64,000 bases of DNA, taken from assembly GCF_000372745.1 (NCBI RefSeq), contig NZ_KB889679.1:46601-110600 (forward strand), given 5' to 3'. A program made the position numbers and the translations under genes. Under the pieces are notes generated by a model. It had not been told where the DNA came from. It saw nothing but the letters and a program-made list of their open reading frames with translations, and searched no databases. The first letter of the stretch is position 1; every line of letters begins with the position of its first letter. Source of the stretch: Embleya scabrispora DSM 41855 (GTDB taxonomy: Bacteria; Actinomycetota; Actinomycetes; Streptomycetales; Streptomycetaceae). This document shows, piece after piece, positions 55,584 to 63,982 of this stretch.

Positions 55584-56969
55584 TCAGAGCCCGAGTCGGC
55601 GGGCCTGATCGGAGACGAAGATCCCGTCCGGGTCGACCTTGGCCCGCACCTCGCGGAACCGCTCCAGGCGCGGGTACATCCGGGCCAGGTCGGCCGGGTC
55701 CATCCGCGAGTCCTTGGCGAGGTAGAACCGGCCCTCGTTGGTCAGCACGATCTCGTCGAGCTGCTTGAGCAGCCGCGCCAGCCCGGGCGTGTTGGTCGGG
55801 AAGTCGAGGGTCAGCGTCCACCCCGGCTTGGGGAAGGACAGGAAGCCCGCGTTGCCGGGACCGAACCGCTTGAGCACCGTGAGCGAGGAGGGCGCGCCGT
55901 GCGCGCTGATCGTCTCGACCGCCTTGACCAGCCCGTCCTCGCGCCCGAATGGCACCACGAACTGGTACTGGAGGAAGCCGGTCCGCCCGTAGACCCGGTT
56001 CCATTCCTGAACCAGGTCCAGCGGGTGGAAGAACCCGGTGATCGACTGCAGTTGGCCGACCTTGTGCTTGGGCGCCTTGCGGTACCACAGCTCGTTGAAC
56101 AGGCCCATGGTGAGCTTGTTCGGCAGCCGACCCGGCACCAGGTCCGGGACGGTCAGCAGCGAACCGGTGCGAAACCGCAGCGGGTCCCGACGCTTCTTCG
56201 CGGGCAGGTCGTCGAGCGCGGCGAACTCACCGCAGGTGAGCACGCATCGGCCCAGGTTGGCGCCCTTGGCCAGGCAGTCCAGCCACGCGACGGTGTAGGT
56301 GTACTTCTCGTCCGTCTCGGCCATCAACGCCATGGCCTCGTCGAGGTTCTTCGTCCGGTCGGTGTCCACCGACGCGAGCGAGGTCTCGATGGGCGTCATC
56401 CGGATGGTCGCGGACAGGATCAGGCCGGTCAGGCCCATGCCGCCGGCGGTGGCCCAGAACAGCTCCGGGTCGCCATCGGGGGTGATCGTGCGCTCGGTGC
56501 CGTCGGCCATCAGCATGTCGATGGACAACACGTGGTTGCAGAAGCTGCCGTCCGCGTGGTGGTTCTTCCCGTGCACGTCGGCGCCGATCGCGCCGCCCAC
56601 GGTGACCTGCCGGGTCCCCGGGGTGACCGGCACGAAGAAGCCGAGCGGGACGAACAGTTCGATCAGCCGGTCCAGGCTCACCCCGGCCTCGCAGGTGACC
56701 AGGCCGCGCTCCAGGTCCACCGCGAGGATCCGGTCGAGGCCGGTCATGTCCAGGACCGTGCCGCCGGCGTTCTGCGCGGGGTCGCCGTACGAGCGGCCCA
56801 GGCCGCGGGCGATCACGCCGCGCGAGGTGCGCTGCCCCAGGGCACTCGCGACCTGGTCGCGGTTCGTGGGGCGCACGACGTCGGCGAAGGAGGGGGCGGT
56901 GCGTCCCCAACCGTTCAGGCTTACCCGCCGAGCGGTTGGGCGGGCGTCGGCCGACGGGCCGTCAGACAT
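55584..56969 (-). CDS. dprE1: Decaprenylphosphoryl-beta-D-ribose 2'-oxidase (DprE1-like), Thr at residue 387
   Basis: A 461-residue FAD-dependent oxidase, the same length as the mycobacterial enzyme as I recall it. FAD-binding segments are VIARGLGRSYGDPAQNAGG and GTRQVTVGGAIGADVHGKNHHADGSFCNHV. The substrate side has YQFVVPFGRED and LKRFGPGNAGFLSFPKPGW. The end is MYPRLERFREVRAKVDPDGIFVSDQARRLGL. In the mycobacterial protein, Cys387 (W-N-I-C-V-D) is the residue attacked by covalent nitro-aromatic inhibitors. Counting back 74 residues without gaps gives W-T-L-T-L-D here, with Thr387 (codon ACC at 55811-55809). ATG 56969 overlaps the ubiA end by eight bases. It works with DprE2. Confidence 0.94.
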   Translation of the reverse strand: MSDGPSADARPTARRVSLNGWGRTAPSFADVVRPTNRDQVASALGQRTSRGVIARGLGRSYGDPAQNAGGTVLDMTGLDRILAVDLERGLVTCEAGVSLDRLIELFVPLGFFVPVTPGTRQVTVGGAIGADVHGKNHHADGSFCNHVLSIDMLMADGTERTITPDGDPELFWATAGGMGLTGLILSATIRMTPIETSLASVDTDRTKNLDEAMALMAETDEKYTYTVAWLDCLAKGANLGRCVLTCGEFAALDDLPAKKRRDPLRFRTGSLLTVPDLVPGRLPNKLTMGLFNELWYRKAPKHKVGQLQSITGFFHPLDLVQEWNRVYGRTGFLQYQFVVPFGREDGLVKAVETISAHGAPSSLTVLKRFGPGNAGFLSFPKPGWTLTLDFPTNTPGLARLLKQLDEIVLTNEGRFYLAKDSRMDPADLARMYPRLERFREVRAKVDPDGIFVSDQARRLGL

Positions 56970-57936
56970 GGAAAACTCCCAGAACAAAGGTGAGAAGCCA
57001 GGCGAAGCCAAGGCCGACGAGGACCTTGTCCCTGAGAAGAACGTCCTCGGGGGAGCCCGCGGTTCCGGCATCGACGTAGACGGCGTAGCGCAGGAACGCG
57101 AATCCGAACGGCACCAGCGACAACTGGTGCCAGGCCAGCGTGGAATCGCCCTCGGGAATCTGGAATGCCCACAGCGAGTAGGTGAGCAGCGTCACGGAGA
57201 CCGCCATCTGCCACACGAAGCGCAGGTAGGTGATCGAGTAATTGGCCAGCGAGGCGCGCGTCTTGGCCGCCTCCTCGCCCATCAGGACCATCTCCGAGTA
57301 GCGCTTGCCCGCCACCATGAACAACGACCCGAACCCTGCCGTCAGCAGGAACCAGCGCGACAGCGGCAGTTCGGAGGCGGTACCGCCGGCCATCGCCCGG
57401 AACAGGAAGCCGGAGGCGACCATGGCCAGGTCGAGCACCACCACGTGCTTGAAGGAGAAGCAGTACGCGACGTTGAGCGCCACGTACAGGCCCAGCACGA
57501 GCGCCGTCCCCGGGTTGCAGAGCAACACACCGAGTACGACTGCGGCGACCCCGAGAATCGGCCCCAGCACCCACGCCAGCTTGACCGGCACCACGCCGGA
57601 GGCGATCGGGCGGTTGCGCTTGGTCGGATGCTCGCGGTCGGCCTCCACGTCGAACGCGTCGTTGACGTAGTAGATCGCCGAAGCCGCCAGGCAGAACAGC
57701 ACGAACATGATCGCGGTGTGGCCGAGGACGTAACCCTCGTCCAGCCGTCCGGCCGCGAGCGGCGCGGCGAACACGAGCACGTTCTTGACCCACTGCTTGG
57801 GCCGGGCCAGCTTCAACAGGCCACCCGCGAGTCCACCGCGCGGAGGCCGCGTCGGCGTCTCGATCACGGTCGAGGTCGTGGTGGTGACCACGGCCTCCCG
57901 CGCGTCGAGCGGCGATTCGATTTCGGATGTACTCAA
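56962..57936 (-). CDS. ubiA: Decaprenyl-phosphate phosphoribosyltransferase (UbiA family)
   Basis: A 324-residue membrane prenyltransferase transferring phosphoribose from PRPP to decaprenyl phosphate, the first step toward decaprenylphosphoryl arabinose. A 40-residue Thr/Glu-rich N-terminal tail precedes KLARPKQWVKNVLVFAAPL. The first Asp motif is YYVNDAFDVEADREHPTKRNRPIASG. Several helices follow, and the second Asp-containing loop region is SFKHVVVLDLAMVASGFLFRA. KRYSEM and the C-terminal helices complete the fold. TTG 57936 is the start, 3 bases after the phosphatase. The neighbours make this assignment much likelier than a quinone-type UbiA. Confidence 0.92.
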   Translation of the reverse strand: MSTSEIESPLDAREAVVTTTTSTVIETPTRPPRGGLAGGLLKLARPKQWVKNVLVFAAPLAAGRLDEGYVLGHTAIMFVLFCLAASAIYYVNDAFDVEADREHPTKRNRPIASGVVPVKLAWVLGPILGVAAVVLGVLLCNPGTALVLGLYVALNVAYCFSFKHVVVLDLAMVASGFLFRAMAGGTASELPLSRWFLLTAGFGSLFMVAGKRYSEMVLMGEEAAKTRASLANYSITYLRFVWQMAVSVTLLTYSLWAFQIPEGDSTLAWHQLSLVPFGFAFLRYAVYVDAGTAGSPEDVLLRDKVLVGLGFAWLLTFVLGVFHV

Positions 57937-57939
57937 GAC

Positions 57940-58503
57940 TCAGAACCCTTTCGGACGCTGTGCGCGACGGGCCCAGGCTCGACCCAAGCCGCCGGCGGCG
58001 AGACCCATGGTCGCGCCGGCGGCCACGTCGGACGGATAGTGGACGCCCACGACGAGCCGCGAGAAACACGTCGCAGCGGCGGCCGTACCCGTGACCGCGG
58101 TGGGCAGCAGGCCGTGGAACGCCACGGCGGCGGCAGCGGAGGACACCGAGTGCGAGGACGGAAAGCTGTGCCGGCCCGCGGTGCGAACCGTCGGCTCCAG
58201 GCCCGGTATGGCCGGCCGCGGGCGGCGCACGACGCGCTTGACCACCATGCTGGCCACGTGTGCGCCGGCGACCGTGGCGGTGGCGCGCAGCCACTCGGGC
58301 CGACGGTCGCGGTCCACGGCCGCGCCGACCAGGCCGGCCGCGAGCCAGACACCCGCGTGCTCGCCGGCGAACGACAGCGCCTTGCTCGTGCGCTGGACGA
58401 CCGGATGCCCGGTGCGTCCGCGCACGCCGCGGTACAGGGCGACGTCGGACGCGCCGACCGTCTTGACTACCTGCCCGGTGGCGAACGTCCCACCAAAGGC
58501 CAT
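57940..58503 (-). CDS. PAP2-family phosphatase, probable decaprenylphosphoryl-5-phosphoribose phosphatase
   Basis: A 187-residue membrane phosphatase. The three PAP2 motifs are present: KRVVRRPRP, SFPSSHSVSS (catalytic His) and SRLVVGVHYPSDVAAG (second His). Helices surround them. In the DPA pathway such an enzyme removes the 5-phosphate from decaprenylphosphoryl phosphoribose before DprE1. ATG 58503 has GAGG 6 bases upstream; ATG 58515 is too close to its ribosome site. It heads the cassette PAP2-ubiA-dprE1-dprE2, with gaps of 3 bases or overlap for the first three. Confidence 0.9.
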   Translation of the reverse strand: MAFGGTFATGQVVKTVGASDVALYRGVRGRTGHPVVQRTSKALSFAGEHAGVWLAAGLVGAAVDRDRRPEWLRATATVAGAHVASMVVKRVVRRPRPAIPGLEPTVRTAGRHSFPSSHSVSSAAAAVAFHGLLPTAVTGTAAAATCFSRLVVGVHYPSDVAAGATMGLAAGGLGRAWARRAQRPKGF

Positions 58504-58857
58504 CGATATCCTCATTCCTGCTGCACGTCGAATGGGCGCCCTGCCCCGAAGTCCGGGGGCCTGCGTGCTCCGGCGGTCGTCCCGACCGCCACACGGGCCA
58601 CTTCCATACGAGCCCGGCGCATGGCACCAATGAGTCAGGGTACGCGAACCGAGCATGGGCCCTTCGCCGAGCCGGCCCGGCGACCACCGGGTGGGGCGCG
58701 AGGTGATCGCGCGGGTGCGATACCTCTTCGTTCCAGGTCAGACGCTGTCAAACGGGCGGCCACGCCCGTGCGCGAGGCGATCTTTCGTGACGGAACTGTG
58801 GCAGACCCGCAGCCTGCGCGATGCCGGTCCGACGCACAAGCGCGGCCAACCGATCGG
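58504..58857. other. Intergenic region upstream of the DPA cassette (354 bases)
   Basis: I see no gene. It lies between the stop of the beta-propeller gene and the first gene of the DPA cassette, both leftward. It should hold the cassette promoter, but no convincing -10 or -35 is visible. Confidence 0.4.
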
Positions 58858-59907
58858 TCAGCGCAGCGGCGCCGGGGAGAATCCGCCCGCCACGATGCGC
58901 ACCGGCGCACCGCTCCCGTCGGCCGGCACCGACCACACGTCGGTGGCCGCGCCCGCCCCGGTCGGCAGTCCGTAGCCGACCGTGCGCTCGTCCAGCCAGA
59001 TCGCCTGGTCGTCCACGCTGCGGGTCTCCGCGAGCGGTGTCTCGCGCATCGTCGCCAGGTCGAGCACATGCAGGCGCCAGGGGTTGCGGGTGCTCTGCGA
59101 GACCTTCTTCTTGAACACCAGGCGGGTGCCGTCCGGGGACAACGACGGACACTCGACGTTCTCGCGCAACACCGTCATGGTGCGGGCCCGTAGATCGCCG
59201 CGGACCAGATACGTGCGGCCGGAGCCGTTGGTGGACAGCGTGGCGTAGAACGTGTTGTCGTCGGCGGTGAACGTGACGCCCCAGAAGTTGCGGTCGGGCG
59301 ACTTGAGTTCCTTGCCGTCCCGGGTGGTGGTGAAGTCCTCCAGGTTCGCCGCCATGGCACCCGTGTGCGTGTCCAGGATCGAGGTCCGGGTGGAGAACGT
59401 CATCGACGCGTACGAGTCGCCGTAGACGAACACCGTCCACGAGGCCATCCGACCCGACGCCGACACCCGCGCCCGGTTGGGTGTGCCCGCCAGTTCGACC
59501 CGGCGCACCTGGCGCAGATTCGCGTCCAGGACCAGCGCCACATTGGTCCTGGTGATCCCGCCCTCGGTGGCCAGGCACACCGCGGTGCCGCCCGCCGCGT
59601 AGACCCGATCGCACGAGCGCTCGCCCACCGTGCGCGGCCCACTCGGATCGCCGGCCGCGACGGTGGCCAGCCGGCCGTATCCCGGGCCCGACTCGGTGCT
59701 GCGGAACAGCAGTCGTGGCGTCCCGGTCAGAGTCAGCGGCGGCCCGCCCGGCGCGGTGCCGGAACCGCCGTGCAACCGCTGGTCCTCGCGGTCGACCGCG
59801 TACACCGTGTATCCGATGCCGACCCCCGCGAGCAGGACCAGGATCAGCGCGAAGAGCAGAATCCGCCCTTTGGTCAGGGTCGGTTTCACCGGTGCGTCAA
59901 CGGACAT
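58858..59907 (-). CDS. Membrane-anchored beta-propeller (TolB/WD40-like) protein
   Basis: 349 residues. After a short cytoplasmic tail a single helix ILLFALILVLLAGVGIGYTVYAV anchors it, with the rest outside. The body consists of TolB-like propeller blades (RVSASGRMASWTVFVYGD, FWGVTFTADDNTFYATLSTNG, CPSLSPDGTRLVFKKK, LHVLDLATMRETPLAE, DVWSVPADGSGAPVRI). Two or more Cys in the outer part may pair. It overlaps the end of the MFS gene by 11 bases. It may bind protein or polysaccharide at the surface; the role is unknown. Confidence 0.85.
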   Translation of the reverse strand: MSVDAPVKPTLTKGRILLFALILVLLAGVGIGYTVYAVDREDQRLHGGSGTAPGGPPLTLTGTPRLLFRSTESGPGYGRLATVAAGDPSGPRTVGERSCDRVYAAGGTAVCLATEGGITRTNVALVLDANLRQVRRVELAGTPNRARVSASGRMASWTVFVYGDSYASMTFSTRTSILDTHTGAMAANLEDFTTTRDGKELKSPDRNFWGVTFTADDNTFYATLSTNGSGRTYLVRGDLRARTMTVLRENVECPSLSPDGTRLVFKKKVSQSTRNPWRLHVLDLATMRETPLAETRSVDDQAIWLDERTVGYGLPTGAGAATDVWSVPADGSGAPVRIVAGGFSPAPLR

Positions 59908-61174
59908 CTCGCACCTGTTCTCCGTCGTGCCGCCCGCGCCCGCCGCCCGCGAGGGCGAGCGCCGAGCCGAGCAGGGCCACCGTGAGCGCGCCGGCCAGGA
60001 CCCGGATCGCGCCGGCCGGTCCCCAGGCCGTCCACAGCGCGCCGAAGATCATCGAGGACGCGAACCGACCCGCGGCCTGCCCGGTCTGCACCACCGCGAG
60101 CCCGCCCGCCCGACCCGACGCGGGCAACCGCGCACCCACCGCCGCCGAGAGCACGCCGTCGGTCGCCGCGTAGAACACCCCGTGCAGCGCGAGCACCGAG
60201 ATCAACAACCCGACCCCGCCGAGCGGACCGCCGAGCAGCAGGTACGCGGCGAGCAGCACCCCGTGCCCGGCCAGGAACACCCGCCGCCGCCCCACCCGGT
60301 CGGCGAGCCGGCCCAGCGGCAGCGCGAGCACCAGGTAGACCCCGGCGGTGCCCAGCGGGAGCAGCGGAAACCAGTGCGGCCGAATCTCCAGCCGGTGCTG
60401 GAGCAGCAGGTAGACGAAGGCGTCGCTGACCGTGACCAGGCCGAGCACGGCCGAGGCCGCACACAGCCGGCGGTAGGGCCGATCCCGCAACAGCCGTAGC
60501 CCGTCCCGCCATCCGGGCCTGTGCTCGATCGGGTCGCGGTGGTCGCGCACGAACAACACCAGCATCGCGACACCGACCAGGCCGACACAGAAGCTCACCA
60601 CGAACACCGCGTCGTAGGCGGTGCCCACCGCGGCCAGGATGGCGAACGCCACGAGCGGCCCGGTGAACGCCCCGACGGTGTCCAGCGCACGATGCACACC
60701 GAACGCGCGCCCCTGCGCCTGCGGGCTGCTGGACAGCGAGATGAGCGCGTCCCGGGGCGCGGTGCGCAGCCCCTTGCCCGCCCGATCCGCCGCCAGCACG
60801 GCGCCGATGCCCGGCACCGAGGCACCGACCAGCGGCAGTCCGAGCTTGGCCACCGCCGATATCCCGTAGCCGGCCACGGCGACCTGCTTGCGCGCGGCGA
60901 ACCGGTCGGCGAGGTGCCCGCCGACCAGCCGCAGGAAGACCGTGACGCCGGAGTACAGGCCGTCCAGGAAGCCGAATTGGAGCATGGTCAGGCCCAGCCC
61001 GGTGACCAGGTAGAGCGGCATCACCGCGGTGACCATCTCGGAGGAGACGTCGGTGACCAGGCTGACCATGCCGAGCGCGATCACGTTGCCGGTGACCACC
61101 GCGCCGACCCCCGACGCGGGCCGCTCGACCGCCGCCTCGGTCGCCGATTCCGGACGTCCGGACGAGACGTACAC
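59897..61174 (-). CDS. Major facilitator superfamily transporter
   Basis: A 425-residue transporter with about twelve helices in two halves. The family loop between helices 2 and 3 is GGHLADRFAARKQVAVAGYG, and the second-half equivalent is GRLADRVGRRRVFLAGHG. The conserved RAGKGLRTAPRDALISLS segment after helix 4 places it in the subgroup of MFS proteins with that motif. Start GTG 61174 follows GGGAGGG. It is coupled to the beta-propeller gene. The substrate is unknown. Confidence 0.9.
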   Translation of the reverse strand: MYVSSGRPESATEAAVERPASGVGAVVTGNVIALGMVSLVTDVSSEMVTAVMPLYLVTGLGLTMLQFGFLDGLYSGVTVFLRLVGGHLADRFAARKQVAVAGYGISAVAKLGLPLVGASVPGIGAVLAADRAGKGLRTAPRDALISLSSSPQAQGRAFGVHRALDTVGAFTGPLVAFAILAAVGTAYDAVFVVSFCVGLVGVAMLVLFVRDHRDPIEHRPGWRDGLRLLRDRPYRRLCAASAVLGLVTVSDAFVYLLLQHRLEIRPHWFPLLPLGTAGVYLVLALPLGRLADRVGRRRVFLAGHGVLLAAYLLLGGPLGGVGLLISVLALHGVFYAATDGVLSAAVGARLPASGRAGGLAVVQTGQAAGRFASSMIFGALWTAWGPAGAIRVLAGALTVALLGSALALAGGGRGRHDGEQVRDVR

Positions 61175-61249
61175 CCCGCACCCTCCCCCGGCTGCCGTGT
61201 GACCGTTCCCGACCCTAGCCGCGTTCGCGCGCCGGCACCGGAAAAGCCG

Positions 61250-61285
61250 AAAGGCCCCACCTCCCCGAAGGGAAGTGGGGCCTTT
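61250..61285 (-). terminator. rpsA terminator
   Basis: AAAGGCCCCAC and GTGGGGCCTTT form an 11-base stem around a 14-base loop, about 64 bases after the rpsA stop. The arms end in A and T runs, a classical intrinsic form. Confidence 0.85.
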
Positions 61286-61348
61286 CCATCCGCCGGTATC
61301 GCTACCGGCGGATCACATCGAGCACTGCTCCGGCAGGGCCGACCGAGG

Positions 61349-62836
61349 TCAGCTCTGGCCGCCGGCCAGCTTCTCGCGAAGCGCGGCGAGCGCCTCGTCG
61401 GAGGCCAGGGCGCCACCGGTGGTGTCGGCCTCGACCTCGTCGTCACCGCCCGAGGAGTACGCGCCCGCGGCTTCGCCGGCCACGGCCTCCGCCTCGGCCT
61501 CGCGAGCCTTGACGACCTGCTGCTGGTGCGACTCGAAGCGCGCCTGGGCTTCGGCGTACTGCTTCTCCCACTCCTCGCGCTGCTTGTCGAAGCCCTCGAG
61601 CCAGTCGTTGGTCTCCGGGTCGAAGCCGTCCGGGTAGATGTAGTTGCCCGCGTCGTCGTAGGTCGCGGCCATGCCGTACAGGGTCGGGTCGAACTCGGCC
61701 GTGGCCGGGTCCGCGCCGAACGCCTCGTTGGCCTGCTTCAGCGAGAGGCTGATGCGGCGACGCTCGAGGTCGATGTCGATGACCTTGACGAAGATCTCGT
61801 CGCCGACCTGGACGACCTGCTCCGGGATCTCCACGTGGCGCTCGGCCAGCTCGGAGATGTGCACCAGACCCTCGATGCCCTCGTCCACGCGAACGAACGC
61901 ACCGAACGGAACGAGCTTGGTGACCTTGCCGGGAACGACCTGACCGATCTGGTGCGTCCGGGCGAACTGCTGCCACGGGTCTTCCTGGGTCGCCTTCAGC
62001 GACAGGGAGACGCGCTCGCGGTCCATGTCCACGTCGAGGACCTCGACGGTGACTTCCTGGCCGACCTCGACAACCTCGGACGGGTGGTCGATGTGCTTCC
62101 AGGACAGCTCGGAGACGTGCACGAGACCGTCGACGCCGCCGAGGTCCACGAACGCGCCGAAGTTGACGATCGAGGACACGACGCCCGTGCGGACCTGACC
62201 CTTCTGCAGGGTCGTGAGGAAGGTCTGACGCACCTCGGACTGGGTCTGCTCGAGCCAGGCACGGCGGGACAGGACCACGTTGTTGCGGTTCTTGTCCAGC
62301 TCGATGATCTTGGCTTCGAGCTCCTTGCCCACGTACGGCTGGAGGTCACGCACACGACGCATCTCGACCAGCGAGGCCGGGAGGAAGCCGCGGAGGCCGA
62401 TGTCCAGGATGAGACCACCCTTGACGACCTCGATGACGGTACCGGTGACGATGCCGTCTTCTTCCTTGATCTTCTCGATGGTGCCCCAAGCGCGCTCGTA
62501 CTGAGCCCGCTTCTTCGAGAGGATCAGGCGGCCTTCCTTGTCCTCCTTCTGGAGAACCAGGGCCTCGATGTGGTCACCGACAGTGACGACCTCGTGGGGG
62601 TCCACGTCGTGCTTGATGGAAAGCTCGCGGGACGGGATGACGCCTTCGGTCTTGTAACCGATGTCGAGCAGGACCTCGTCCCGGTCGACCTTGACGATCA
62701 CGCCATCCACGATGTCGCCGTCGTTGAAGTACTTGATCGTCTCATCGATCGCTGCGAGGAAGTCTTCCTCGGAGCCGATGTCGTTGACCGCCACCTGCGG
62801 GGTGGTGCTGGGCGTGGCCTCGGTGCTGCTCGTCAT
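61349..62836 (-). CDS. rpsA: 30S ribosomal protein S1
   Basis: A 495-residue ribosomal mRNA-binding protein. Four S1 RNA-binding domains are visible at about 35-105, 125-190, 205-280 and 295-365. Typical strings are GDIVDGVIVKVDRDEVLLDIGYKTEG, VVSSIVNFGAFVDLGGVDGLVHVSELSW and VTKLVPFGAFVRVDEGIEGLVHISELA. The fourth is followed by an acidic, Glu/Ala-rich C-terminal tail, as in other actinobacteria. ATG 62836. It is a housekeeping gene with the only strongly codon-optimised look in its neighbourhood. It is divergent from the methyltransferase across 279 bases, which must hold its promoter. Confidence 0.97.
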   Translation of the reverse strand: MTSSTEATPSTTPQVAVNDIGSEEDFLAAIDETIKYFNDGDIVDGVIVKVDRDEVLLDIGYKTEGVIPSRELSIKHDVDPHEVVTVGDHIEALVLQKEDKEGRLILSKKRAQYERAWGTIEKIKEEDGIVTGTVIEVVKGGLILDIGLRGFLPASLVEMRRVRDLQPYVGKELEAKIIELDKNRNNVVLSRRAWLEQTQSEVRQTFLTTLQKGQVRTGVVSSIVNFGAFVDLGGVDGLVHVSELSWKHIDHPSEVVEVGQEVTVEVLDVDMDRERVSLSLKATQEDPWQQFARTHQIGQVVPGKVTKLVPFGAFVRVDEGIEGLVHISELAERHVEIPEQVVQVGDEIFVKVIDIDLERRRISLSLKQANEAFGADPATAEFDPTLYGMAATYDDAGNYIYPDGFDPETNDWLEGFDKQREEWEKQYAEAQARFESHQQQVVKAREAEAEAVAGEAAGAYSSGGDDEVEADTTGGALASDEALAALREKLAGGQS

Positions 62837-63115
62837 GTGGGTAAGGGCTCCGGGTACGGACAGAAGTCGTTTTCAAACACGCTTGTGGACCCGGTTTCGC
62901 CCCCGACGCCCGCGTCCATGCAAGAGGATGGCGTGGGATCGACAAAGGTGAGCGCGACCTGCTCCGTCTGAGTTCACGCAGGCCCGCGGCGCAACTTGCA
63001 GCATACGGGGCCGACCGGGTGCGGTCAACGCGCACGGGATGCATGGGGTCAACCGGGACGTCCCGAAGGGAGTACCCTACGCGCGTCCGTGCCCGCCCGC
63101 AGCGTCTGGAGCCCT

Positions 63116-63982
63116 GTGAACCGCCCCATTTCCCACGACCCGCACGCGTCCCTCGCGGCGCAGTACGTCGATCCGGACGAGCTCGACGACGGCGACGACC
63201 CGGTGCGGCGCAAGGTGGGCCTGATGGAGAGCGTGCGGGCCGGCCGGCAGTGGTGGGACGCCAACGCCGACGAGTATCAGGTCGAGCACGGCGACTTCCT
63301 CGGCGACGCGCGCTTCACCTGGTGCCCCGAGGGGCTGGACGAGGACCGCGTCGGGCTGCTGGGCCCGGTCGAGGGGCGCACCGTCCTGGAGGTCGGCGCG
63401 GGCGCGGCGCAGTGTTCGCGCCGGTTGCTCGCGCGCGGTGCGTTTCCGATCGCGCTGGACCTGTCGCTGCGTCAGCTCCAGCACTCGCGCCGACTGGACG
63501 ACGAGCACGGCACCCGGGTGCCGGTGGTGCAGGCCGACGCGGCGCGGCTGCCGTTCGCCGACGCGAGTTTCGACCTCGCGTTCTCCGCGTACGGCGCGCT
63601 GCCGTTCAGCCCGGACGGCGCGGGCATCATGCGCGAGGTGTTCCGGGTGCTTCGGCCGGGCGGGCGCTGGGTCTTCTCGATCACCCACCCGGTGCGCTGG
63701 GCCTTCCCCGACGAGCCGGGGCCCGAGGGGCTGACCGCGGTGACCTCGTACTTCGACACGACGCCGTACGTGGAGCAGGACCACACCGGGCGGGCGACCT
63801 ACGTCGAGCAGCACCGCACGCTCGGGGACCGGGTACGCGAGGTGGTCGGCGCCGGATTCCGCCTCACCGACCTCGTGGAACCGGAGTGGCCGGACGACCT
63901 GGACTCGGTCTGGGGCGGCTGGAGCCCGCTGCGGGGGCGGTTGTTGCCGGGGACGGCGATTTTTGTTTGTGAGAAGGGATGA
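63116..63982 (+). CDS. Class I SAM-dependent methyltransferase
   Basis: A 288-residue Rossmann-fold methyltransferase. SAM motif I is TVLEVGAGAAQCSRRLLARGAFPIALDLS, and motif II is VPVVQADAARLPFADASFDLAFSAYGALPF. Post-motif III is REVFRVLRPGGRWVFSITHPVRW. An N-terminal segment with RQWWDANADEYQVEHGDFLGD is typical of the UbiE/MycE-like group in actinobacteria. The substrate is unknown. GTG 63116 follows CTGGAG. The gene ends 18 bases before the window edge. Confidence 0.92.
   Translation: MNRPISHDPHASLAAQYVDPDELDDGDDPVRRKVGLMESVRAGRQWWDANADEYQVEHGDFLGDARFTWCPEGLDEDRVGLLGPVEGRTVLEVGAGAAQCSRRLLARGAFPIALDLSLRQLQHSRRLDDEHGTRVPVVQADAARLPFADASFDLAFSAYGALPFSPDGAGIMREVFRVLRPGGRWVFSITHPVRWAFPDEPGPEGLTAVTSYFDTTPYVEQDHTGRATYVEQHRTLGDRVREVVGAGFRLTDLVEPEWPDDLDSVWGGWSPLRGRLLPGTAIFVCEKG

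Noticed and set aside
56299..59193. A 964-codon plus-strand frame across the DPA cassette
   Set aside because: It crosses several well-supported leftward genes and an intergenic region and has no protein-like features.
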